Assembly (NCBI RefSeq): GCF_033097525.1
Contig: NZ_CP109907.1
Span: forward strand, 1,364,001 to 1,428,000
DNA: 64,000 nt
Origin: Sphingobacterium sp. UGAL515B_05
Lineage (GTDB): Bacteria; Bacteroidota; Bacteroidia; Sphingobacteriales; Sphingobacteriaceae
Reading direction: 5' to 3'
The notes beneath the pieces are model-generated. The model made no database searches and was not told where the DNA came from. It saw nothing but the letters and a program-made list of their open reading frames with translations. Of the stretch, positions 55,785-63,569 are shown piece by piece (the stretch's first letter is position 1; every line of letters begins with the position of its first letter). A program made the translations under genes and the position numbers.

Positions 55785-56273
55785 ATGGCAAGTAGCATTA
55801 AAAATTTATCCGACTTTTCGCATATCCAGGTTGCGGATGCAAGTCCATTCAAATTTGCAATCGTTGTTGCACAATGGAATGCAGAAATTACAGGTGCATT
55901 ATTGAATGGTGCAATAAAGGGTTTGGAAGAGCATGGCGCTAAGGAAAACAACATCCAAGTCATTGAGGTTCCTGGAAGTTTCGAATTAATTTCAGGAGCA
56001 GACCTCGCATTCAGAAATCAGGGTTTTGACGCTGTTATCTGTTTAGGTTGCGTCATTCAGGGTGAGACCAGACACTTCGATTTTATCTGCGATGCAGTTG
56101 CAAATGGTATTGCCAATGTAGGGCTCAAATATAATAAACCGGCTGTTTTTGGCGTATTAACAACTGACAACCTTCAGCAAGCATTGGATCGTGCCGGAGG
56201 GAAACATGGTAATAAAGGCGAAGAAGCTGCTATTACAGCAATACAAATGGCTCATATTGCCAAAAAATTCTAG
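55785..56273 (+). CDS. ribH: 6,7-dimethyl-8-ribityllumazine synthase
   Basis: RibH makes lumazine, the riboflavin precursor, from 3,4-dihydroxybutanone phosphate and ribitylaminopyrimidine. The 162-residue protein has FKFAIVVAQWNAEITGALLNGA (about 24-45), the substrate motif VIEVPGSFELISGADL near 62, and GCVIQGETRHFDFICDAVANGI near 90, which contains the catalytic His. GVLTTDNLQQALDRAGGK near 128 closes the family pattern. It should form pentamers or 60-meric shells. Followed by a 14-bp-stem terminator. Confidence 0.96.
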   Translation: MASSIKNLSDFSHIQVADASPFKFAIVVAQWNAEITGALLNGAIKGLEEHGAKENNIQVIEVPGSFELISGADLAFRNQGFDAVICLGCVIQGETRHFDFICDAVANGIANVGLKYNKPAVFGVLTTDNLQQALDRAGGKHGNKGEEAAITAIQMAHIAKKF

Positions 56274-56355
56274 TTTGGTATCAATTTTGCCTACCATTCA
56301 ATGATGAAAAGTATTACTGAGCATAGCTTATTACTCAGGTACTTATATTTTGAAC

Positions 56356-56412
56356 AAATCGATTAATAAAATATTCAGTTATCTTATTAATCGATTTTTA
56401 TTTTTTCACTAG
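56356..56412 (+). terminator. Terminator of ribH
   Basis: AAATCGATTAATAA (56356-56369) pairs exactly with 56384-56397 around a 14-nt loop, followed by T-rich sequence (TTTTATTTTTTC) on the plus strand. Confidence 0.82.
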
Positions 56413-56560
56413 AATAAATTGTTATCGAATTGTCTTGATTGTCGTGTAAATCAATTATACAACAGTCGGTAGTTTTATAGACAATGACGCAATAATGAAG
56501 TTTCATGGGATCAATTTTGATACGAATTACTTGATGATTGTTTCTTTAAAAAATAGGATT

Positions 56561-57301
56561 ATGAAAACATTATCGAATGTACTCTTGGTCGTTATACTGA
56601 CGTTATTCTGTCAGTTGGATCTAGTGGCACAAGACGATAGTCTAAACAAGCAGATTTGGCAAAGTATCGGTGGCCAGGAAAAATGGGATTCTTTGCAGTT
56701 TTTGGCTTTCTCAGCAAAGGGAAATACCATCTCAGATCAGTTGTCAAACGACGAACGAAAGTTCCTGTTCAATAGAACGACTGGAGCATGTCGATTTGAT
56801 GGCTATAAGGGAACGGATCAGGTGACCTACCTGTTTAATTTTAAAAACCCTGGGTCAGATAAACTCTTTATTGGAGGGAATCTATCTACAGATGGGCCCG
56901 AGCTTAAGAAATCAATTAAAAACCAGCTATTTTCGGATCTCAATCTACTACTTTTGCCTACTTTGATCGGACAGAAGAATGTGCAGCTGAAAAACCAGAA
57001 GGAAAGCTTCAGTGCTGGACAGAAATTAACGATAGCAAATATCAGCTCGTCAGGCCCTATCTTTGGTTCAAAGATTGATGGTTTGCTTTATATTGATCAA
57101 AATACTGGTGAGATTGTGCGTTACGAATACACAGATAAGGGCGAAAAAAACACCTATGAAGTGAGCAAATATAAAGAGATTGGCGACGGGATACGTTTAC
57201 CCAGTTTCTTCAATTCCACAAGCAATGACCAAAAGAGTTGTATATTCTCCTCTATTTCATCTTTTGTACAGGTAGAACAGAAAAAATTTACAGAACTATA
57301 A
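56561..57301 (+). CDS. Exported protein of unknown function
   Basis: A 246-residue protein with a signal peptide (about 1-23, ending DLVAQ). The mature part has alternating beta strands (LSTDGPELKKSI, GSKIDGLLYIDQNTGEIVRYEYTD) and could be a LolA-like or outer-membrane lipoprotein-sorting fold, but no clear motif supports this. The ATG at 56561 is preferred because the upstream in-frame ATG would bury the signal peptide. It precedes ytxJ by one base, so both are cotranscribed. Confidence 0.7.
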   Translation: MKTLSNVLLVVILTLFCQLDLVAQDDSLNKQIWQSIGGQEKWDSLQFLAFSAKGNTISDQLSNDERKFLFNRTTGACRFDGYKGTDQVTYLFNFKNPGSDKLFIGGNLSTDGPELKKSIKNQLFSDLNLLLLPTLIGQKNVQLKNQKESFSAGQKLTIANISSSGPIFGSKIDGLLYIDQNTGEIVRYEYTDKGEKNTYEVSKYKEIGDGIRLPSFFNSTSNDQKSCIFSSISSFVQVEQKKFTEL

Positions 57302-57302
57302 T

Positions 57303-57641
57303 ATGATTAATTGGATAGAATTAAATACAGAAGAACAGCTACAGGAGCTTTATCAATCCGATAAAGTTGTAGCCATCTTTAAACATAGCACGACTTGTGG
57401 TATTAGCAATATGGCTAAGCGTAGTCTTGAGCGTATGTCTGCTACTTCAGACCATGATTATGCGATTTATCTTTTAGACCTTTTGCGTTACCGCCCTTTA
57501 TCGAATGAGATTGCCCAACGTTGGAATGTAGAACATCAATCACCTCAAATACTGATTGTTGAAGGAAAAAACAGTTTATATGACGCTTCACATGGTGATA
57601 TCCAATTTGATGAGATAGAACAATACCTAACGGCAATTTGA
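57303..57641 (+). CDS. ytxJ: Bacillithiol-system redox protein YtxJ
   Basis: YtxJ proteins are thioredoxin-like monothiol bacilliredoxin-type factors. The 112-residue protein has the motif IFKHSTTCGISNMAKRSLERM (about 26-46), with the single redox Cys in TCGIS, and the cis-Pro of SPQILIVEGKNSLYDASH near 81. Its presence suggests that the organism makes bacillithiol, known for Bacteroidota. It lies one base after the preceding exported-protein gene and before a bidirectional terminator. Confidence 0.88.
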   Translation: MINWIELNTEEQLQELYQSDKVVAIFKHSTTCGISNMAKRSLERMSATSDHDYAIYLLDLLRYRPLSNEIAQRWNVEHQSPQILIVEGKNSLYDASHGDIQFDEIEQYLTAI

Positions 57642-57683
57642 CATAATAGGCCATAACTGCTGTTCAATAAAAATAATTAGCAT

Positions 57684-57737
57684 AAAATATCCCAAGCGAT
57701 CTTCAACATGTATTGTATTGATCACTTGGGATATTTT
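57684..57737. terminator. Bidirectional terminator between ytxJ and asparaginase
   Basis: AAAATATCCCAAG (57684-57696) pairs with 57725-57737, with further pairing of GATC inside. T-rich on both strands. Confidence 0.8.
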
Positions 57738-57762
57738 ATGAAGCTGAAAACAGCTGAATTGG

Positions 57763-58812
57763 CTACTTATAAATTTCTACTGTTATTTTACCGTCTTTAG
57801 TCACCGTACCCCGATACATGCCGGCGGTATTAAAAGGCATAGCAACATGTCCATTTTTATCCAATGCGATCATGCCGCCATTACCGCCCATTTCACCAAT
57901 CCGATCAATTACTTGCCTGCTCGCCTGATCAACAGGTTCACCTTTATATTCCATTAAAGCGGACACCGAATATGCCGCCACGGTGCGGATATAATATTCA
58001 CCCCATCCAGTACAGGAAACAGCACAGGTATTATTGTTCGCATACGTTCCAGCACCAATAATTGGTGAATCTCCGACCCGCCCAAACTTCTTGTTTGTCA
58101 TCCCTCCTGTAGACGTACCCGCGGCCAAGTTTCCTGCTTTATCCAAGGCAACACATCCTACTGTACCGAATTTAGCATCTTTATTGATGATGCCTAAGCG
58201 TGAGCTTTGTTTTTGATCGTGATCTAGTTGTGTTCGTGTACTGTCATCCTTGCTCACTTTCTGCAAAGCTTCCCAACGCGCTTCCGTCCAAAAATAAGAA
58301 GGGTCTACAATGGTCAATCCCACTTGCTTCGCAAACTCTTCGGCACCTTTACCCACCATCATAACATGCTCAGATTTTTCCATCACCGCCTTGGCTGCCG
58401 AGATTGGATTTTTGATCGTCGTCACTCCTGCAACGGCGCCTGCGGCTAAGGATTTACCATTCATGATGGAAGCATCCAGTTCGTTGCGTCCGTCATGTGT
58501 AAAAACCGCTCCTTTCCCTGCATTAAACAAGGGTGAGTCTTCCATAACATGGATAGCAGATTCGACGGCTTCCAAACTGGATTTACCTTCTTGCAACTTT
58601 TGATAGCCGATACGAAGCGCTTGCTCCAAGACGATCCTATAAGCTTGCTCCATCGAATCTGTCATATTCTTTTTCAAGATCGTCCCCGCTCCACCATGGA
58701 TCGCCAAAACAAATTCACCCTCCGTCATGGCCACAGGTTTTTGATACGATTTACAGGAAATTGCCAACAGGCTTCCCACAATTATTATGGCGCATATCTT
58801 GAGGTTATTCAT
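57763..58812 (-). CDS. Isoaspartyl peptidase/L-asparaginase lipoprotein
   Basis: An Ntn-hydrolase of 349 residues that is cleaved autocatalytically into two chains and acts on isoaspartyl peptides or asparagine. The start at 58812 gives a lipoprotein signal, AIIIVGSLLAISCKS, with Cys at about residue 21. FVLAIHGGAGTI near 35 opens the fold. The catalytic Thr lies in FGTVGCVALDKAGNLAAGTSTGG near 193, at the cleavage site. GRVGDSPIIGAGTYA and GNGGMIALDKNGHVAMPFNTAGMYRG complete the signature. Its start overlaps the S4-domain gene stop by 8 nt. Confidence 0.9.
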   Translation of the reverse strand: MNNLKICAIIIVGSLLAISCKSYQKPVAMTEGEFVLAIHGGAGTILKKNMTDSMEQAYRIVLEQALRIGYQKLQEGKSSLEAVESAIHVMEDSPLFNAGKGAVFTHDGRNELDASIMNGKSLAAGAVAGVTTIKNPISAAKAVMEKSEHVMMVGKGAEEFAKQVGLTIVDPSYFWTEARWEALQKVSKDDSTRTQLDHDQKQSSRLGIINKDAKFGTVGCVALDKAGNLAAGTSTGGMTNKKFGRVGDSPIIGAGTYANNNTCAVSCTGWGEYYIRTVAAYSVSALMEYKGEPVDQASRQVIDRIGEMGGNGGMIALDKNGHVAMPFNTAGMYRGTVTKDGKITVEIYK

Positions 58813-59215
58813 CTTCCTTCTCCCACCATTCTGAAGATTGTAAATCATCTATCTCACGACGGTCTTTTTTAGTAGGTCGCCCTGTACCGCGGTCGCGTTT
58901 TAGGACAGGAGCATGAAATACGGATTTAAACCCTACAGTTTCTTCAACAGGTGTTTGATCCTCGTAGAATTGAACAGCAGTCTTGGCGTCAACACGACGT
59001 TCCAAAAGACCTGTCACCTTCACCACTTTTTTCTCAATTCCCTTTTGGACATGGTATACATCTCCGATCTTAACTTCATAGGAGGGTTTTATATTTTGGC
59101 CTTTTAGTTTCACCCGACCTGCCTTACAGGCCTCTGTTGCCAAAGTTCTTGTCTTAAATAAGCGAATTGACCACAAATATTTATCAATTCTCAATTTTTC
59201 TGATGTTCCAGCCAT
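58805..59215 (-). CDS. S4-domain RNA-binding protein, Hsp15-like
   Basis: A 136-residue basic protein with an N-terminal S4 fold: KLRIDKYLWSIRLFKTRTLATEACKAGRVKL (about 7-37), typical of Hsp15, which binds stalled 50S subunits to help reuse them. The C-terminal tail is charged (TGRPTKKDRREIDDL). The -7 box TATTTTTG ends 4 nt before its ATG, so the message is likely leaderless. It overlaps the asparaginase start. Confidence 0.88.
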   Translation of the reverse strand: MAGTSEKLRIDKYLWSIRLFKTRTLATEACKAGRVKLKGQNIKPSYEVKIGDVYHVQKGIEKKVVKVTGLLERRVDAKTAVQFYEDQTPVEETVGFKSVFHAPVLKRDRGTGRPTKKDRREIDDLQSSEWWEKEDE

Positions 59216-59543
59216 AATACAAAAATAATTATATTTTTAGAACCATTATAACCAAAAGCAATTATGGAAAATTCCGATTAAACTGAGTTCAATTATTAAA
59301 ACGTCTTTCATCCGTTCACCGGAAGAGTGTAATAGCTAATTGCGGACAAGTTGTCATCAAATCCATACCAAGTCCTGACTGCAAGCGGGGTGTGAAAACA
59401 ATGTCTGCAGTGTGAATGCACCTTGAAAAGGTGGACTCAACGTGGACTCACTGTGCATACACTGTAGTTGGAGTCAGGAGTTGACCATAATCTGATAGGG
59501 TGTTGTTATCAGGAAAGTCTATTGCAAGGAACAATGGATAAAG
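59216..59543. other. Intergenic region with repeats and dyads
   Basis: No gene is seen. GTGGACTCA occurs twice (59431-59439, 59442-59450). A near-perfect inverted repeat, CAGTGTgaATGCAC (59408-59421) / GTGCATACACTG (59453-59464), encloses both copies. CTGATA/TATCAG (59492-59497, 59507-59512) adds a small dyad. This is unlike the surrounding AT-rich spacers and could be a structured leader or the remnant of an element. Confidence 0.4.
59220..59227 (-). promoter_or_regulatory. Predicted Hsp15-like gene -7 box, leaderless
   Basis: TATTTTTG on the minus strand ends 4 nt before the ATG (cat at 59213-59215). No -33 TTG at the normal spacing. Confidence 0.5.
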
Positions 59544-59574
59544 TTGTTTTTAAGTCCAACTTTATCTAAGTTTG
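59537..59574 (+). promoter_or_regulatory. dapD promoter with 10-bp dyad between the elements
   Basis: TTG (59544-59546), 20 nt, TAAGTTTG (59567-59574). Perfect inverted repeat GATAAAGTTG (59537-59546) / CAACTTTATC (59557-59566) fills the spacer: the left arm ends on the -33 TTG and the right arm ends just before the TA. It would be well placed as a repressor operator. Confidence 0.65.
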
Positions 59575-59614
59575 TACATCAAAATAAACTAATTCAAATA
59601 AGAAAATAAATAAT

Positions 59615-60433
59615 ATGGTAGAGCCACTTAAAAAACTGATTGAGGAAGCTTGGGAAGATAGGCAATTATTGGAATATAAAGAATATACAGAAGCCATCCG
59701 CACTGTTATCATGAAATTAGATAGCGGTGAAATCCGCGTCGCTGAAATGATCGGTACAAGATGGCACGTCAATGACTGGATAAAGAAAGCTGTTATTTTA
59801 TATTTTCCAATCAATGATATGCGCGAAATGACTGCAGGTCCTTTTGTGTTTCATGATAAAATGAAATTAAAGACAGACTACAAACACACTGGAGTACGTG
59901 TTGTACCAGGGGCTTCTGCTCGTTTAGGTGCATATTTGGCTAAAGGAGTGATTATGATGCCTTCTTACGTTAACATCGGTGCTTATGTAGACGAAGGTAC
60001 CATGGTGGATACTTGGGCAACTGTTGGCTCTTGTGCACAAATTGGTAAACATGTACACTTAAGTGGCGGCGTCGGAATTGGTGGCGTATTAGAGCCTGTA
60101 CAAGCAGCTCCAGTGATTATTGAGGACAATGTTTTCATTGGTTCAAGAGCGATTGTAGTAGAAGGTATTCGTGTAGAGAAAGAAGCTGTGTTGGGTGCTA
60201 ATGTGGTATTGACAGCGTCAACAAAAATTATCGACGTTACGGGACCTCAACCAGTAGAATATAAAGGTTATGTACCTGCCCGCTCTGTTGTTATCCCGGG
60301 TTCTTACACCAAAAAATTTGCGGCAGGGGAATATCAAGTTCCTTGCGCTTTGATCATTGGTCAACGTAAAGAGTCTACAGACAAAAAGACTTCATTAAAT
60401 GATGCACTACGTGATCATAATGTAGCTGTATAA
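59615..60433 (+). CDS. dapD: Tetrahydrodipicolinate N-succinyltransferase
   Basis: DapD acts in lysine and meso-diaminopimelate synthesis, adding succinyl to tetrahydrodipicolinate. The 272-residue protein has an N-terminal helical part and a left-handed beta-helix with GAYLAKGVIMMPSYVNIGAYVDEGTMVDTWATVGSCAQIG (about 108-150 in stretches) and GGVGIGGVLEPVQAAPVIIEDN near 150. Full length and motif order are standard. Its promoter has a dyad suggesting repression, perhaps by lysine status. It lies 25 bp before the tsaC-like gene. Confidence 0.95.
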   Translation: MVEPLKKLIEEAWEDRQLLEYKEYTEAIRTVIMKLDSGEIRVAEMIGTRWHVNDWIKKAVILYFPINDMREMTAGPFVFHDKMKLKTDYKHTGVRVVPGASARLGAYLAKGVIMMPSYVNIGAYVDEGTMVDTWATVGSCAQIGKHVHLSGGVGIGGVLEPVQAAPVIIEDNVFIGSRAIVVEGIRVEKEAVLGANVVLTASTKIIDVTGPQPVEYKGYVPARSVVIPGSYTKKFAAGEYQVPCALIIGQRKESTDKKTSLNDALRDHNVAV

Positions 60434-60458
60434 AAATTAAAACTAGTATAAAGATAAG

Positions 60459-61037
60459 ATGAGTGCATTCGTAGATCGTGAGGATTTGAATAAGGCCTTG
60501 GAGACGTTAAAAAACGGCGGATTAATTCTATACCCTACCGACACCATTTGGGGGATCGGTTGTGATGCCACCAATCCTGATGCCGTGGAGAAAGTTTTCC
60601 AGCTGAAAGGAAGAGATAAATCCAAAAGTCTGATCGTCCTTTTACACAACGACAATCAATTGGCAAGTTATGTAAATGAAATCCCGGATGTGGCTTATCA
60701 ACTTATTGAATACACCGAAAAACCCTTGACAATTGTCTATTCGAATGCCAAAAATCTTGCGCCCAATGCGATTGCTGAGGACGGTTCAATTGGCATTCGA
60801 ATTGTCAAGCACCCTTTTTGTGAACAACTTTTACAACGGTTTCGCAAACCGATAATTTCAACTTCAGCAAATATCAGTGGTGAACCCACGGCGAAAGATT
60901 TTGACGAAATATCTGATGCCATCAAAGATGGCGTAGACTATATTGTCGCCTATGACAGAGACGTAACAACAGATGGAAAATCATCTACTGTCATGAAGCT
61001 GGACCCAAGTGGTAAATTTGAATTTATTAGAAAATAG
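60459..61037 (+). CDS. tsaC: L-threonylcarbamoyladenylate synthase, YrdC/Sua5 type
   Basis: This enzyme forms threonylcarbamoyl-AMP for the t6A37 modification. The 192-residue protein shows LILYPTDTIWGIGCDATNPDAV (about 25-46) and LKGRDKSKSLIVLL near 50. The ATP/threonine-binding region has SIGIRIVKHPFCEQLL near 108 and ISTSANISGEPTAKD near 130. The length suits the short YrdC type; the longer Sua5 has an extra C-terminal domain not seen here. It lies between dapD and the DUF4920 gene. tsaE is also in this window. Confidence 0.9.
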   Translation: MSAFVDREDLNKALETLKNGGLILYPTDTIWGIGCDATNPDAVEKVFQLKGRDKSKSLIVLLHNDNQLASYVNEIPDVAYQLIEYTEKPLTIVYSNAKNLAPNAIAEDGSIGIRIVKHPFCEQLLQRFRKPIISTSANISGEPTAKDFDEISDAIKDGVDYIVAYDRDVTTDGKSSTVMKLDPSGKFEFIRK

Positions 61038-61038
61038 C

Positions 61039-61518
61039 ATGAAAAAGATCGTTTTATTTTTTGCATTAGCATTTGCTGTTACCAATTTATCTTTTGCGCA
61101 GCAAAAGGATATTCCCGCAGCCAAACCAGGCGTAAAATATGGCAAAGAAATCTCTGCGACCAATGCGATTTCAGTAGCAAAGCTTGAAAAAGAACTCACG
61201 CAAAAGAACGCATTCAACGGAAAGGTGGCAGGTAAGGTCGTTGAGGTATGTAAGAAAAAAGGCTGTTTCATGACCCTGCAACGGGAAGGCGAAGAACCTA
61301 TTACCGTCCGTTTTAAAGACTATGGTTTCTTCATGCCAGCAGACATTGTCGGCAAAACGGTTGTTGTCGAGGGTATCGCAAAGAAAAAGGAAGTTTCTGT
61401 AGCATCGTTACAACATGCGGCAAAGGATCTTGGTAAATCACAGTCTGAAATAGACCAGATTACACAACCTAAAAAAGATATTAGCATTATTGCTGACGGT
61501 GTTTTGGTTGTCAAATAA
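61039..61518 (+). CDS. Exported DUF4920-type protein
   Basis: A 159-residue exported protein. The signal peptide covers about residues 1-18 (ending LSFAQ). The domain DUF4920 follows, with VVEVCKKKGCFMTLQREGEEPITVRFKDYGFFMP near 70-103, probably an OB-like fold with two close Cys. Function not known; the Cys pair (Cys-Lys3-Gly-Cys) might bind metal or be redox active. The ATG at 61039 comes one base after the tsaC stop. Confidence 0.8.
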   Translation: MKKIVLFFALAFAVTNLSFAQQKDIPAAKPGVKYGKEISATNAISVAKLEKELTQKNAFNGKVAGKVVEVCKKKGCFMTLQREGEEPITVRFKDYGFFMPADIVGKTVVVEGIAKKKEVSVASLQHAAKDLGKSQSEIDQITQPKKDISIIADGVLVVK

Positions 61519-61550
61519 CCCATTCTCACACCAAACCTAGCATTGTTCTG

Positions 61551-62393
61551 ATGAAAAGATTCCACACTTCAGCCTGTCACTCCATACTGGTCGATGGTAC
61601 CTTAATGACCTTCGAAAAGCCCATTATTATGGGGATACTCAATGTGACTCCAGATTCTTTTTATGACGGTGGCGCCAATACAACCGTCGAACTTGCGGTA
61701 GAGAAAGCAAAGAAGCTATTGCTTGAAGGTGCTCAAATTCTTGATATTGGCGCATATTCCTCACGTCCGGGCGCCCCATTAATTTCATCACAGGAGGAAA
61801 TGGATCGAGCTCTTCCCGCTATTCGAGCAATTAAAACTGCATTTCCTAACGCTATTTTATCAATAGATACCTTTAGGGCAGACGTTGCTGCGGCTGCAAT
61901 CGATGCGGGAGTGCACATCATAAATGATGTTTCGGGAGGTACGCTCGATGATAACATGTTCGCCACGGTAGCAAAATATCAAGTTCCTTATATTCTCATG
62001 CATATGCGCGGTATTCCCGAAAATATGCAGGAAAAAACAGATTATACAGATATTGTAACTGACGTAGCCACCTTTTTAGGTGACCGCATTGCGACACTAA
62101 GAAGTATGGGGGTGAAAGACATTATTCTTGATCCGGGATTTGGTTTTGCAAAGACAGTCGAACAGAACTATGAGTTGCTCTATCGTGTCAATGAACTTCA
62201 CTACTTCGAATTACCAATTTTGGGTGGAATATCCCGTAAATCCATGATTTATAAAAAAATCGGAATCACCGCCCAAGAAGCTTTAAATGGCACTACAGCT
62301 TTAAATACCTTACTTCTCGAAAGAGGCGTACAAATTCTCCGCGTACATGATGTAAAAGAAGCGAAACAATTGGTTGATCTCTTCTATTCATAA
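61551..62393 (+). CDS. folP: Dihydropteroate synthase
   Basis: FolP condenses pABA with dihydropterin diphosphate in folate synthesis and is the sulfonamide target. The 280-residue protein starts with the family motif IMGILNVTPDSFYDGG (about 26-41). ILDIGAYSSRPGAPLIS (about 64-80) is the second; note the Ala-Tyr-Ser in place of Gly-Glu-Ser-Thr of many enzymes, a common Bacteroidota form. ILMHMRGIPENMQ near 148, DIILDPGFGFAKTVEQN near 188 and GGISRKSM near 225 complete the barrel. It lies 32 bp downstream of the DUF4920 gene, possibly cotranscribed. Confidence 0.93.
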   Translation: MKRFHTSACHSILVDGTLMTFEKPIIMGILNVTPDSFYDGGANTTVELAVEKAKKLLLEGAQILDIGAYSSRPGAPLISSQEEMDRALPAIRAIKTAFPNAILSIDTFRADVAAAAIDAGVHIINDVSGGTLDDNMFATVAKYQVPYILMHMRGIPENMQEKTDYTDIVTDVATFLGDRIATLRSMGVKDIILDPGFGFAKTVEQNYELLYRVNELHYFELPILGGISRKSMIYKKIGITAQEALNGTTALNTLLLERGVQILRVHDVKEAKQLVDLFYS

Positions 62394-62400
62394 ATCAGCA

Positions 62401-63423
62401 TTATTTGCCTACAAATTTGGGATCACTTAATGTTTTAATAAACGCTATGATAGCTTCCTTTTCTTCTTCTGTCATCGGAATTCTTTTACCATTTTCTTTA
62501 AGAATCGGATCAAGGTTAGCTGCATCCAAAACACCTTTGTCAAAATAATCCAGGACAGATTTTAACGTTGGGAACTGTCCAAAGCTTCCATAAGGTGCTG
62601 TATATTCCGCATTTCTTAAAGAAGGCACCCGAAAAGCCATATAGTCCGTTTCAATACCTGTGATACGTGCTCGTCCGGCCTCGTCTGGATGTTTATTTAA
62701 AGGAAACCCTACATTTCTAAAACTCTGATCGGTAAATAATTCTGTTGCATGGCAGCTTTCACACTTCAACTTAAACAGCTGATATCCGCGTTCTTCCTCA
62801 ATCGTGAATTGCTCCCCTTCACCTCGTTTTACCCGATCATATTTACTGTCGGCCGAAATTAAAGTATACTCATATTGCGCAATGCTTTTATAAATTCGTT
62901 CAGGTGTAATATTCTCATCGCCAAAAGCCTTCTTGAACAATATTTTATAATCAAACTCGCCATTGATTTTACCGATGACCTCCAGAATAGATGAGTTCAT
63001 CTCCTCATGCGTGATAATTGGCACTAAAGGTTGCTTTTCCAGTTCGAGTATATTGCCATCCCAATTATAAAATTTCATAAAAGCCAAATTCTGCAAAGGT
63101 GGCGTATTCCGAAAGCCTACGCGATCATCTATACCCACTGCCTGCATTTTTCCATCGGAAAAAGCCAATGAGGGATTATGGCAACTGGCACACGATATCG
63201 TATTATTTCCACTGAATCTTTTCTCATGAAATAGTTTTTCACCCAATTCAACACCATACTTTGTCGGCTTATTGCTATTAAATGCATTATTCAGACTGGG
63301 AAAATCCGCAGGAATATTTAAAGTAACTGTTGGGTTATCATCCTGCGTAGATTCAACGATATCATCCCTACTACAGGATAAAGCAATTACTATAACTGTC
63401 AGGATTAAGATGACTTTTTTCAT
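62401..63423 (-). CDS. Di-haem MauG/MbnH-like cytochrome c peroxidase lipoprotein
   Basis: A 340-residue periplasmic lipoprotein (ILILTVIVIALSC, Cys about 17) with two haem-binding motifs, SCASCHNPS (about 84) and KCESCHATE (about 235), and the surrounding MauG/CcpA-type folds (GYQLFKLKC, DQSFRNVGFPLN, FRVPSLRNAEYTAPYGSFGQFPTL). It lies 147 bp downstream of an MbnP-like gene on the same strand. In methanotrophs MbnH, a MauG-type di-haem enzyme, oxidises a Trp of MbnP, so this gene may be its counterpart. A general cytochrome c peroxidase is the alternative. The start at 63423 gives the lipoprotein signal. Confidence 0.85.
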   Translation of the reverse strand: MKKVILILTVIVIALSCSRDDIVESTQDDNPTVTLNIPADFPSLNNAFNSNKPTKYGVELGEKLFHEKRFSGNNTISCASCHNPSLAFSDGKMQAVGIDDRVGFRNTPPLQNLAFMKFYNWDGNILELEKQPLVPIITHEEMNSSILEVIGKINGEFDYKILFKKAFGDENITPERIYKSIAQYEYTLISADSKYDRVKRGEGEQFTIEEERGYQLFKLKCESCHATELFTDQSFRNVGFPLNKHPDEAGRARITGIETDYMAFRVPSLRNAEYTAPYGSFGQFPTLKSVLDYFDKGVLDAANLDPILKENGKRIPMTEEEKEAIIAFIKTLSDPKFVGK

Positions 63424-63569
63424 CCTTTTATTTTTATCAATGGTTGATGAATATTCAAAATGCATTCGAAAGTGATGATACAATCAGACTGCGTTCTTTT
63501 GTTTATGCATAACATATTTTCAGCAAATGGCTACAATCCCATTCAAGATCATAGCCATTCACGTAAAAT

